Source: Bryum argenteum
Lineage: Eukaryota > Streptophyta > Bryopsida > Bryales > Bryaceae
Assembly (NCBI GenBank): GCA_037043015.1
Contig: CM073322.1
Span: 22,906,364-22,970,363, forward strand
Direction: 5' to 3'
DNA: 64,000 nt
Below are positions 24,201 to 34,996 of the stretch, piece after piece. Every line of letters starts with the position of its first letter. The stretch's first letter is position 1. A program made the position numbers and the translations under genes. The notes under the pieces were generated by a model. That model had not been told where the DNA came from and ran no database searches. It saw only the letters and a program-made list of their open reading frames with translations.

Positions 24201-25082
24201 GACAACAACCTTGAAATACTTGCTTCCCGATTCCCTAACACTAACAAATGGACCACAAACCCGGACATTGATAATGAATTATCTAACACATACTGGTCGA
24301 ATCCTATGATTTCAGACTCCCAAAAAACAACTATTTTAAAACTCCGTACAGGCCAATACATGGGAAACGCAAGGAAACAACTATTTTTTGGCAGAGAAAG
24401 ATTCCCCTCAATCACATGTTCTATATGCAACTCCTCAGATGTCGATACATGGCTACATGCATTGCTCAAATGCGGACACCACCACATACACGCCATCAGA
24501 TGCAAACGTCATAACAAAGCCGTATGGGAATTAAGAAAACTAATACTATCATCACAGAAATCCAGATGCTACATTCTCATGAACGCAGGCACATTTAATA
24601 ATAACCCTCAACAAAACACAGTTCCCACATGGCTATTACAATGCAATTGCATAGAACAAAGATGTCACTGCAACGCCAGACTTAGACCAGACATCCTATG
24701 CGTAAAAGGACTCCCACACAAAAACGACCCTCCATCACAACCATCAGACAACCTCACAATTCAATTCATTGAATTCACATACTGCAACGACAGATTCCCA
24801 CAAAAAACAATTAGTAACAAAATAGACAAATACCAACCACTCATTGACAATATCCGCAACCTAGGATGGAAAGTTGACCCACTGATCGTCATCACAGCAG
24901 GTGCCAGAGGCACTACACACAAGCCATCAATGAAAATACTCGAAGATAAATTCGAAATACCGAAAACTTGCATAAAACGAACATTCCAAGAGATAAATAC
25001 CATAGCCATCCAACACGCCGGGTCAATTATCCTACACAAAAGAAAGATAGAAAACAACCAAACAATCCCAACAATAACCTAA
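21210..25082 (+). CDS. LINE ORF2 C-terminal part: RT thumb, RNase H, RLE-like domain
   Basis: One frame of 1,291 codons with a single TGA at 23676-23678, where Trp would fit (GH-W-KKEKAGYG). The start is simply where the frame opens after the broken RT core. Order: RT thumb ('VYFGIHMVPSLKWKF', about 21357); a long region without similarity; an unassigned domain at about 22980-23290 (RDKIFGSKGNAFQYKWLGIG, then ILVIPDTNW); RNase H at about 23620-24050 with YYTDGS, RAELMAIY, FFDCINRLY and HKVKAHINITGNEQANKLAK (the last usual Asp is Asn); then a CCHC cluster, CSICNSSDVDTWLHALLKC (about 24418-24475), KRHNKAV, RPDIL (about 24686), IEFTYCND and KIDKYQPL (about 24766-24845). The last series matches the layout of the restriction-like endonuclease of R2-type elements: zinc cluster, R-H-N, P-D, acidic residue and K..KY. 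Confidence 0.7.
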
Positions 25083-25435
25083 CCCAACAAAAGGAGAGGA
25101 GTTGGGGTAATGGCGCAAACTACTTCCCACAGTAAAGTCACACTTGTCTCAGGTAGTTGGGACGGGGCCGATTGATTGGCACAACTCTCCTGCCTATGAA
25201 TAATTCACCAGCAGCACCAAACCATGTTGTTCACAATAAACGCTCAAACGGATCCATCGAGAATCGAACCCGGACCGTTTAGTAACAATGTAATCTTCCT
25301 TCCCAATCAATCTGGAATTATGGCTTGGCGTCCATAAACACACCCAAACCACCTAATATAACCCCATATAACCCTTACCGGAGTTCCCCTCCTTTTCTAT
25401 TTTATTTTTATCATTTTATTTTTTCTGGTTACTAT
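25083..25435 (+). other. 3' UTR of the LINE, proximal part
   Basis: Non-coding sequence after the ORF2 stop (taa at 25080-25082). Composition becomes balanced rather than G-poor, as expected once the coding constraint ends. A stretch at 25255-25300 resembles an antisense tRNA T-arm (reverse complement contains GGGTTCGATTC) but no whole tRNA fold could be drawn. Confidence 0.5.
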
Positions 25436-25585
25436 AGTGTCTATTCCCGAAAGGGGTGAGTAGTTGTGCATCAATGGCCCCTGTCCGATGGGCACCGGTT
25501 CATTGGCATGACGAACAGATACTTTATTCACGCCGGCCCTGCAAATAGGACCGGAGTTTTTATCTATTTTATCTATCTATCTATA
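25436..25585 (+). promoter_or_regulatory. Structured 3' end of the LINE and (TATC)n tail
   Basis: AGTGTCTATTC at 25436-25446 can pair with GAACAGATACT at 25513-25523 (one G.U, one mismatch). It is followed by a hairpin CCGGCCCT-GCAAAT-AGGACCGG (25533-25554), 'agtttt' and a (TATC)n tract to 25585. Similar modules occur at 16531, 17256 and 28231 on this strand and inverted at 17130 and 17487. In LINEs, a conserved 3' stem-loop followed by a short repeat tail is typically the signal recognised by the reverse transcriptase; that role is inference here. Confidence 0.6.
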
Positions 25586-26456
25586 TTGGGACAAGTTTAA
25601 GCTCAATTTTTTTTTATAGAAATTCTCATCTTCTCTCGTTTACCCTCCATTTTTTCTCCTTTGTCTTAAAAAAATTGAACATTAGCCAATCAATGATTTT
25701 TGGGCCTCATAGTCTTTTTAATCTTGTAAGTGAGTGGAGGCATTTGCTTCTACTCAATTATAATCAAAGAGACCATGAAAACATTATCCACTATCAAAAA
25801 TTTAGCATACTTTGAGAACCTCAAAGTTAGTAGTTATTTCCCTTGTTTCGAGGTATTTGGGACCATGAGCATTCTACTCTCCAATCACAAATTTTAGAAT
25901 CTCTTGGGCAATGTGAAGCAAAGATTTGGGAGGCTCTTGTCGCAAACAGATCTGTGTAGTACATGACTTTGGAGCTGATTGTTCCGCAACTAAGATGGAA
26001 GTTGGGCCACATAAAACTAGCACTACTAGCGTCGTAACAGGGTAGGCTTGTAAAAGGCATGGCGACATAAGGTCGAGGCACCTAAATCTGACCATTTAAG
26101 ACAATCCCCACCAAAAAGGAAGGTGTACCATTGGAGGGTGATTTTTCCTTCAAGGAAAACTAAATATTATGAAGAATGAAACTTGCTTTTTATGTTCACT
26201 CCAATATGTAAATTACAATGAAATTTGAAAGCCACTAATGCATTTTATCGATATGTAGGTTTACTTAAAACAAATAATAAAAAAACTAACATTTTAGAAA
26301 TTATTTATTTATCTTAATTAATCAATGTATTTTATGAATTGAGAGAAATACAATCATGGACCTAAGTAACATGATTCCTTGACGGGGAGACTTTTTGTGA
26401 GCGGATTTGGAAAACTCCATTGATTGGTTATGGGTGTCTCGTGGAGTATGGGTTTC
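25586..26456. other. AT-rich intergenic DNA
   Basis: Sequence after the LINE tail. No domain, RNA gene or clear repeat was seen before the next inverted terminus. Confidence 0.45.
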
Positions 26457-27392
26457 TTAACCCCTAAACATCCAAGCAATTTTTGGCCTTCCAAAACCAA
26501 AAACTGTGATTTTCTACCACCTTGTTCGAATTGAGATATGGTCAAAAAATTTATTGTTTTTCTGTACTTTCAACCGTAAGATCTCAAACCCACCTACTAT
26601 TTGTACTACCATGTGAAATTTTAACCGTTGGATCTTCACCATTTGTGAGATCTTAACATTCAAATTTGGTGCAGAAGTTTTTTGGGCATTGCTTGTGAGA
26701 CATTGTTTCCATGGAGCATAGGTAAAATTAAAGATTGTTACCCCAAACATAATTCCCATATTTTTTTCCATGTAGATAATCAAGTTGGGTACGCTCATGC
26801 AAAATTTTGGAAACTCATTCCATTTGTGTGACCTTCATGCAAATTATTTCCTAGAAGAAGGTCTAAAAACATTGATATAGTAAAACATGCATTTCCTTCG
26901 ATATATTTGGTTTAATTAAAAATCCAAACGGCGAGTAGGTGCCTTTGTGAGTTTGTGAAATTTGAGAAAAAAAATTTGGGAAAATTTCAAAACCTCAAAT
27001 TTTGACAAATTTTGTAAGAGTTAATTCAGAAATTACTAGAAATTGTGAAGATTGCTTCTGTAATTTTTGAGGGCTGCCCTTGTGAAATTCACAAACTTTT
27101 TGAGTCAGCTCACTTTGGAACTCAAGTAGTAATTTGGTCATGAGCATATTTCCAAAAAAAAATCTCAAAAAAATACTAAATTTAAACTGCCCCCGTTCGG
27201 CTCCCAAACCAAGAATTGTCGTAGAAGACTCAAAAATTGGAATTTGGCTTTGCAAATTTTACCACATACACTTTGCAGTATAGGGAGCACCCATTAGAAA
27301 ATTTCGGCAAAAGTATTACTTTTAACCTATTCATCTAGGCTGCCCAAAATAGCAAAAGCCCGATTTGGTCCTCTTGGATCTTTAGGGGTTAA
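26457..27392. mobile_element. 936-bp element with 20-bp inverted termini
   Basis: TTAACCCCTAAACATCCAAG at 26457-26476 and the reverse complement of 27373-27392 match at 19 of 20 bases. The ends share TTAACCC(T/C)TAAAC with the element at 11898-12265, and both have 'ggctgccca' shortly before the right end. The interior is AT-rich and encodes no transposase, so it is non-autonomous. A TA duplication is possible because the termini begin within TTAA. Confidence 0.65.
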
Positions 27393-27439
27393 CCTTAGTT
27401 GGGAGGGGTAGGTAGGCCATGGAGGCTCGAGTAGCCCAA

Positions 27440-27955
27440 AGCACTCCCAACGGCTATGCTAAAGGGAACGGATTGGCTACATTTAGCAAGACGAACATTC
27501 TTCTCCTTTCCTAATGGACTCCCCTTGGCAGCTTGCCAGAAAAATCTCGCACTGTGGCCGTCCACCACAACCGTGATACCGACACTCACCCCTCCATATT
27601 AGAACTCAAAGTATTTCCCAAAGTATTGTCTTCATGTTGTGACGCTTCATCATCATTTGAGCATCTTTCTATCTTCATTATTTTTAGCATATTTCTAATG
27701 TTTTCATCATTTTCAGCGTTTATCTTCTTTATTTTTCTTTAGGGTCTTTCAATTGTCTTCATTTTTTTTAGCATCTTTCTATCGTCACCAATTCCTTGGA
27801 CGTGCTGAGAATATAGAACATAACATGATTATTTAGCAAGGTCCTTTAACGAGTCCGTTGGAAAGGGTGTCAATTCAAACGGAATGCTACATTTAGCAAC
27901 CCCTCCTCCCTTGCTACATTTAGCGAGTCCTTTAGCCAGGCCATTAAGAATGCTC
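27440..27955. mobile_element. MITE-like element, ends related to that at 405-976
   Basis: The left end (agcactcccaacggctatgc taaagg from 27440) and the reverse complement of the right end (agcattcttaatggcctggc taaagg, ending about 27954) agree at about 19 of 26 positions. Both contain the 'ctacatttagc' word repeated inside. The termini resemble the GAGCATCTCC ends of the 405-976 element. No clear target duplication; nothing is encoded. Confidence 0.5.
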
Positions 27956-28230
27956 TTAGGAGCTAAGCAAGGTTTCTCCTTACTCTAATTAGTTTCACAA
28001 TTTCACCGGGAGGCTAACTATCTTGGTTCACAATGTATTAAGTCAATTATAAATGAATTAATTGGTAAACCAAAAAAAATAAAAATAAACCAAAAAATCC
28101 CTTGGACATGGCTCTTGATCCATAAAACAACCCTAAAATAAAATATAAGTTATGTTAAATTGGTCTTCCGAGAACAGCATTGTAATGTCAAAATCTCCAT
28201 GTTATGTCATGTGGGCATATCATCAAGGGT

Positions 28231-28294
28231 AGGTCGAACGGACACTTTACCCACGCCAACCCTTACGGGGTCTGGTGTTCTTCTTCTTCTTCAG
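28231..28294 (+). repeat. Solitary LINE-type 3' module with TTC tail
   Basis: Reads aggtcgaacggacactttac, ccacgcc, a CCAACCC-TTAC-GGGGTCTGG stem-loop, then (TTC)n. It parallels 25510-25585 (acgaacagatactttattca cgccgg...) but the stem sequence and tail differ, with paired bases changing together. It could be a strongly 5'-truncated LINE or a SINE that borrows the LINE 3' end. Confidence 0.55.
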
Positions 28295-30506
28295 AATCTC
28301 CAGAGCTCTCCTATCAAGAATTTTTCTATTCTAATGATGTAATAAAAAAAGAATCCCTTATTTATTCTTTATTCTTGGACTATCTTTTAGAACTATTTGT
28401 ACGGCATGTACCATACACTCCTTATACAGGAATGATTTTATTCTTCGAACCAGTTTATGTGGCACATTAGTAGGAGCAACTCTTAATTCTTGCCTACATT
28501 CATTGAACCAGCGTAAGGGGCTTATTTCTGGAGCTTCTTATTCTTTGTTTGAAGATGCTACCAAATTTGGAATGGAAAGTACCCCCAACCTCTCCAAATA
28601 ATTGAATCTAGGTTCGTAAGTAGAAATCATAACTTCAAAAACTCAAGATGTATCAATGGTAAAATATCTTATAATTTTGTGATGGTGCATAAGGAGCGCA
28701 ATGTGCCTTTGTGCGGCACTTTGTGCATGAGATGGTACTTGAGTCGCCTATAGCATCAAGTATTTCGAGTAGTTCATACTTGTGACCGCAAGGTTAACTC
28801 TTGAATGGGGTCTTTTTATGTCACCTTCCTTCGTTAAATTACGAGCATCTTGTCTTTCTTTGTTACTTTAGAGGCATTTTGGACCAAAAAATCAAGGTTA
28901 GTATGCTATAAACTAGTAAGGTCCTTGTTGTCTCAACGGAGAAGCTCTTTATATGGTACTTTTAAAAAGAGTATCCCATGTCTACCATTTCCTCAAACAA
29001 TATTATGTTTATTCTTTTTATTTATGCCTTTTTTTTCTTCTTCTTTCGTTTTTTTTTTTTTTTTTTTTTCTTTTTTTTTCTTTTATAAGATTAATGATCC
29101 AAAAAACATAAATGAAAGTAGGTAGGTTGGTACATTGGTGGATAGGAAGGATCGCCTAATTGTGTTATACATATAGAAAGTATTTAGTAATAGGATGTGC
29201 GATTGATATTGCTCAGAGGCTACACGTAAAATAAAGTAGCCATAGTGGAAACTCTTCCACAAAAGCAAAGTACAACAAACAAATTGCAGGTGGACTCAAA
29301 GCCATTAAACCCCTGTGAGCCATTGAACCCCCGATCCTTTGCTGATCATGATCTCTCAGCGAGATCCCCTCTTCCATTTGGCATTTCAAAGCTAGGAAAG
29401 AAGTGGAACTTAAGAAACGCAGAGAATGGGTCCATACATTCACTGTTCATTACATGACTAATAGTGTTGTGACATGATTGAGGTGACTACACTATTTGTC
29501 ATCCAACACTAAATATAAATTTTAGTGTACAAGAAAATCTCCCTACTAACCATTTCTCAAGCCTGAAATATGAATGCTCCACTTTCAAATATGGAATGTA
29601 AAATATCACTACCAATCATCTTTCTCGGAGGTAAGCTATGAATCTTTTTCACGGGCAATGGTTCGTGGCAGCTACCAAGGAGGCACCCTAGAATCCGTGG
29701 GGACCTCCCAAGGCCGTTTTTGATAATTTTGAATTCAAATTTGAGGTCTGCGATCCCAAGTTATCCTCGGAAGTCTACTCCTTAGCATTTAATGTCTATA
29801 CATCAAAAAATTAGGGGGCTCATTACCCCTCCTCCATCCTCCTTGGTAGCTGCTACGAACGCTTACCCCTTTTTCTCCAGAACGTTTCGAGGTGCTTTAC
29901 AAGCTATGGAACATGAGCCTTCGTCCCTGAAGACAATTGGCCCTTGGAGAAGATTGTTCCCCTGTTGTTATCGATAGAATATAAGGTTGAAGCACCCAAA
30001 ACCAACCGGGTTCCCAAAACCAATCAATAGACTTGGACAGAAACTGACAAGTGGCTGACCTGTGGCCACATCGAGCTGCGTCAGTGGCCAACTTTGTGGT
30101 CCATTATTAAATTGCATTGTTGTTGAAGAAAAGTTGGCTTTATTAACCGATATAGGTGGTCGCTTGATTTGTAATAGATGACGGTTCAGGTTTGTAATGG
30201 ATGACGGCTCGATTGGTAATTAGGGGAGGTGTTACCAAGTGGTGGGTAGGTAGGTTAGCTGAAATGGAGGTGGTGAAAACTGGATTTCCGTGCTTAGAGG
30301 GGCAACCATTGGTAGTTGCCATATTCCCTACTACACATATTAATTATCAAGATTATGTTTTGCACTTGACGGCTTGTACTCTCTTCCTTTCTGCACATTC
30401 ATATCTAATGAATTCCAAATGAGGCACAAAAACATGTGCATTGCTCCAAATTATCTGAAAGGTCACAGCTCACTGCTTTGAAGATTACAAATCTGTATGG
30501 AAGCAC
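28295..30506. other. Intergenic, includes pyrimidine tract at 29029-29085
   Basis: No assignable gene. A strongly pyrimidine-rich, T-dominated tract lies at 29029-29085. Short reading frames near 28380-28620 looked protein-like but could not be matched to anything. The region before the pogo element (30200-30500) is unremarkable. Confidence 0.4.
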
Positions 30507-33500
30507 ATGTTGTCTACACAACATTACAGCAAAGAGCGAAATTTTTTTAGTCACTGCAAGGTCGAGGGAGAGATTAGTGAGAGGCAAAAGGCCACATTCA
30601 GTTGGCGAGGATCAAAAGGCGCCATTGAGCAGGCGAGGAGCAGAAGGCCACATTCAACAGCGACGAGGCAAGGTCGAAGAGGATCAAGCGGCAGAGCAGC
30701 CGATCGACACCGGAGCAGGGAAGGTGCTCTCGGGAGGGAAATGCGAGGCCGACATGGAAGTGAGGAGGACTTCTCCGATGAGCTGCAGTTCGAGACGAAT
30801 TCGCATGACAGTGACGGCAGCTTCTGCAGCGTCGATGAAGAAGAGCCCATCGGGACGCAGGTGGTGGACTACTCCAGCCTTGAGTGAATCCAGAAGCACC
30901 GGGACAGCGGAAGAGGAGGTCCACGCCATGGGCCGAGTCTTGGAGGATCATCAGGAAGTGCTGCAATGGGAGGGATTTCGAATCGGGTGAGGGCGTCTGG
31001 AGAGGGGCCAACGTACTCGGGGATATTGCGGACTTCAAGACAGGCAAGGCGACCTGCACTCTTCAATCCGGGATGTAGGATTTACACCAATCTCATTGAC
31101 AGCGACGATCGTGAAGCGCCAAGGCGGCACTTTGGCAGGCGTGGGCAGCACCGAGGCCGGAGGAGTCTGGATGGTGGTAGGCACCTGCATTTCGAGGCAG
31201 ATGACATCACAGCAGAGGAGCCGGTGTTCAATCCTGCAGCCAGCATTTCCACGGGGAGGGGGGGTCAAAGACAGGGTGGCCGCAGACAGAGGAGAAAGAC
31301 ATGGCTGTGGACAGACGAGCAACTTCGGGAAGCACTGGGAGCTATAGATGAGGGGATGAGCATGAGGCAGGCAGCCTCGACATTCAATATACCATATAGC
31401 ACTTTTAGAGAGTGGTGCTATGGTATTCGCACTACAAGGAAGAAGGGACCGCCCACTGTTTTGAGCTCAGTGGAGGAGGAGGAGCTTGTGAAGTACCTTA
31501 TTCAGATGTGCGATAGGGGCTATGGCTTGAGCCCGACGGCGTTGCGGATGAAGGTCTACGAGCTTACACAATCTCGATGGACACCCTTTCGAGATGGCAT
31601 TCCTGGCAATGGCTGGATGCGATGGTGGAAGAAGAGGCATCCAGATTTGACCCTGCGAGTTTCTCAAGCATTGGAGTTAGCCCGTGCCAAAGGACTATGT
31701 GAAGAGAATGTAATGAGCTTCTACAGCAACCTACAGCATTTATATGACATGCATCAATACTCAGCTGAGAGGATATGGAATTGTGACGAGTCGGGGGCGC
31801 AAGCGGGCAGAAATGGTGGTGCAATTGTAATCGCAAGGAAGGGAGCACGCCGTGTCCACACCGTAGTACCTAATCAGCGGGAGTGGCTGTCAGTTTTAGT
31901 GTGCATAAACGCAGCAGGTACCTCTATCATTTCTTTCTACATTTTTCGTGGAAGGTGATTCAGACACAACTACATAGAAAAATGTGAGGAGGGGGCCACA
32001 ATGGCAATGCAGCAAAGAGCATGGATGACATCTTACCTATTCTCAGCTTGGATCTCTCACTTCATTGGTAGTGTGAGGAGGATTGGCGCCATCTCCCCTC
32101 AAAACCGCCACCTGCTGATTCTGGATGGGCATAATAGCCATGTCACATTGGATGTGGTTAGAGAGGCAAGTGCAGCTGGGCTTGACTTGTTGACTCTTCC
32201 TGCACACACGTCACACGCATTGCAGCCCTTAGATGTGAGTGTTTTCAAGCCTTTTAAGCAACACTTCAGGGAATACCGCGATTTTTGGAGCAGCAGGCAT
32301 CTGGATGAGGCTGCAACCAAGGAGACATTGGCGCAATGGGTTTCTTTGGCACTAAAGAAGGCCCTGTCAAAAAACAACATTTGCAAAGGTTTCAGCGCCA
32401 CCTGCATCTTCCCCCTCAATGCAAGAGCCGTAGACTCTCAACTTACGCCATCAGAGGCGTTTGCAAGGACCGGTGGAGAAGGACAGGGCAACGCAAACAA
32501 CAATACTGGATACAATACTCCAGGCAGGGTGGATGACGGGGCGAGCGCTCCTCCAGACAGAGCGGACGAAGATAACTGTGCTCCTCCCGAGGGATTTAAT
32601 GGGAGTGACGATGATTCAAGGCCGGAAGAGGGAGAAGCCATGCATGCGGGACAGGAAGAGCACAACGACGGAGAAGGAGATAGGGATTCGGAGGACGCAC
32701 CTGTAGAGGACGTGCCGGACCTTGAAGCAGACTTCGCAGAGGTTCCAGATTCGGAGGCTGTCCACTACTTTGTGGAACTTGATCCCCTGAATGAGCCCAT
32801 CGATGAGGACCTAGTGGGCTTCGAAGAGAGCGTCGACGAGAGGGCCTCCATAACAAGGTTCCTCACTCTTCCCATAGTCGCAGCCCGCAGTAGTACCCGA
32901 AATCGAGATCCCATCCTTGACTTTAGCAAGAGCATAATGCTGACATCAGATGAGTACATAGCAGCAGCAGCGCAATTAAAAGAAGCGAAAGCCCAAGCAG
33001 CAAGACAGAAGGAACTCGCAAGGGCTGAAAAAGAAGAAAAGCGAAAGAGGAAAGAAATCAAACGCGAAGAAGAGCGCAAGGCAAAAGAGATACGTGCAGT
33101 TGAAGTGGCTGAGGCACGCGCTCAGAAAGCGGCCCAACGTGAGGAGGCTCGAGCTGCGAAGGAGGCCCGCGCCGCGCAGGCTGCACACGCGAGGGCGCTG
33201 AAGGCTGCCGAAAAAGAGGAATCCAAGCGTCGAAGGGCAGAGGCGGCGATTCAAGCTGCTGAGGCGAGGACACAAAGGGAAGGCGACAAGGCAAGGAGGG
33301 CAGCGGAAGCATTGTACAGAGCCACGGAGATGGCGCAGGGGTGGCAAGCCCACGACCGAGGCAGCTTGGGGTTACCTCAATCATCAAACTTCGGAGCCTT
33401 TGAGGTCACCCACCCTCGGCAACATTCGACAATAAGACGTGCGGCACTCCCTCTCCCGACCGGCGGATTTGTCACCCCTTCGACTTCTACACAGCTCTCT

Positions 33501-33644
33501 CCGCTACGCCATCCCTCCCACCACCGCGCGCCAATTCGACCGTTGGCCACTCTGCCAGTGCATTATCCCATGACACATGAAGGAGGTGGGCACGCGTTCG
33601 GTGTCCAAGGGTTGGGAGAAGCAGATCAGGGGCGTTACCCATGA
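30507..33644 (+). pseudogene. Pogo-type (DD35D) transposase, two TGA stops
   Basis: One reading frame spans the whole stretch, broken by TGA at 30885 and 31956; both would restore Arg if CGA. A likely start is the ATG at 30741, followed by an acidic Ser-rich segment. From about 31290: a psq-type HTH (WTDEQLREALGAIDEGMSMR), a CENP-B-like HTH (FRDGIPGNGWMRWWKKRHPD, about 31588), and the DDE domain with WNCDESG (about 31780), LLILDGHNSHV (about 32116) and HALQPLDVSVFKPF (about 32214). Asp-2 and Asp-3 are separated by 35 residues. After the catalytic domain come an acidic Asp/Glu-rich region and a long Ala/Glu/Arg/Lys helix (about 32960-33340), likely coiled coil. The element is far richer in GC than its surroundings. 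Terminal inverted repeats were not found. Pogo proteins cut and paste DNA at TA sites. Confidence 0.85.
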
Positions 33645-34693
33645 CCGCTCATTTTCAAACTTGATTTTTGTTTGAATTGGTCAATGGGTTTTTTGATGAT
33701 GCTTACATGCATCGGTTTTTGACAAGTACACCATCATGTATGATCAGGTTTTAGTGATCCCTAAGTCGGTTTTAGGAACATATGCTATCGAATTTGTAGT
33801 TCTCTTTTTTGACAGTTTTGAAAAGATTTAAGGCGAGGATTATGTCTTCACTTGATCGGTTTTAGGGAAACCTATATGTTGGTTGTGTGTAAAAGTAAAA
33901 ATCTTCATTCAAAAATTTGTATCAATTCCAAAATTGGTCCAAAATTTTCCAAAAAATTGGCATTCTTCATGATTTCTATTTCCCCTCCCAGGAAAAATAA
34001 CCATTCAACAGTCCTCCTCCCGGATAATTGCAAACTCTCTTATTTGGTCGGTTTTGGGTGCTTCAACCTTACTGCAGCTCCAGAATCGTGGAATCGGCAG
34101 CGATACCAGCATCGTCCGTGCTCATCCGTCTCTTTCCCCTGCGCAGCGCAGCATGATGTCAACGCCATGCACTTTCAGTCAATACCAACTCCAACTGCAA
34201 TCTGCCATTAGTACATAGGCTCGTTGTTTAGATACCTCAATGTGTCGCTCACTGCTACTCCCGTCCTTATATCTTACAGTACTCGCACTTGCGAACAGTG
34301 GCCGAGCGAGCTCAGAAAGAAAAAAATATATTCTAATTTGATGCCACTCCGTTCAGTTCACTCGTTTCGAGATTTATCAGACAGAGCCAGTGCGCTCTTG
34401 TTTGACGCTGGCGATCGAACTGGCGTTTCTTGTTTGCGAATTTTGTGAATAGCATTCATTCGGTTCGTCGTCTCCTTTCTTTCAGCTCATGAATCTAAAT
34501 TTGCGAAGGAGTAGTACTTGTCTGTGTAGATTCCTCTCTCTCTCTCTCGCGATTATCGCGTACAAAAAAGATTTAGGAATCAATTTTTTTTCTTAAACCC
34601 TGAATTCTGCTTTTCTTGTGTTTTGAAGTAGCTTCTCAGAACAATCAATTGCTTTTCTGTAACAGAATTTCACAAAAAGAAAAGAGTGCTGGT
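33645..34693. other. Intergenic and SOS1 promoter region
   Basis: No gene found. A (CT)n stretch at about 34532-34550 lies upstream of the SOS1-like start; pyrimidine-rich tracts near plant transcription starts are common, so transcription may begin around here. No TATA box assigned. Confidence 0.4.
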
Positions 34694-34884
34694 GCATCAA
34701 AACATGTTGCGACAAGAAGTTGAAGTTAGTCAAGTATCATGTAGGTCTCGTTTGAATTAAGAGAGACGAGGCGCTTTTCATTCTGTTTGCATCAAACTGT
34801 CGCTACGAAGGATTTGAAATTCGTCAAGGATCATGTAGGTCTCGTTTGAATTGCGAGAGACCAGGCGCTTTTCATTCTGTCATT
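34694..34884 (+). repeat. Two 95-bp tandem repeats in the SOS1-like 5' leader region
   Basis: Copy 1 starts at 34694 and copy 2 at 34789. Each contains catgtaggtctcgtttgaat followed by a GAGAGAC block and 'ggcgcttttcattctg'. Each can form a hairpin: GTCTC...GAGAC in copy 1 and GGTCTC...GAGACC in copy 2. The repeats end about 110 bases before the start codon, so they probably lie in the 5' UTR. Confidence 0.7.
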
Positions 34885-34996
34885 ATCTTTTCTGCGTGCG
34901 AGGGTCCTGAGTTTCGTGTGCCTTCAATTTACGAATTAGTGAATTGTTTGATTCTTTATGCAGGATTTGATAGGGGCAGGGGTGTGATCGGGATCG

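Larger units (their letters stand above)
15700..25586 (+). mobile_element. Non-LTR retrotransposon (dual-endonuclease LINE) plus older tails
   Basis: The top strand is strikingly rich in A and C and poor in G from about 15.7 kb to 25.1 kb, which marks the unit. In order it holds an upstream array of older 3' tails and 5' fragments (15.7-17.5 kb), a leader ORF with a 2A-like motif, an APE-type endonuclease, a broken reverse transcriptase, a long open frame with RNase H and a restriction-like endonuclease-like domain, a 0.5-kb 3' UTR with a conserved stem-loop, and a (TATC)n tail ending at 25585. The most likely 5' end of the youngest copy is just after the (ATCT)n tract at 17290-17306. The two endonuclease types would place it nearest the Dualen/RandI clade known from green algae; that is inference from motifs, not phylogeny. 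No target-site duplication was found. Confidence 0.75.

Noticed and set aside
25255..25300. Antisense tRNA-like T-arm (GGGTTCGATTC on the minus strand) in the LINE 3' UTR
   Set aside because: Only a B-box-like word and a weak T stem can be drawn; no A-box, anticodon stem or acceptor stem is present.
28380..28620. Possible organelle-derived gene fragment
   Set aside because: The translated text looked protein-like but I could not match it to any plastid or mitochondrial gene.
30598..31059. Long minus-strand frame opposite the pogo transposase
   Set aside because: It is a shadow of the GC-rich transposase frame and shows no domain of its own.
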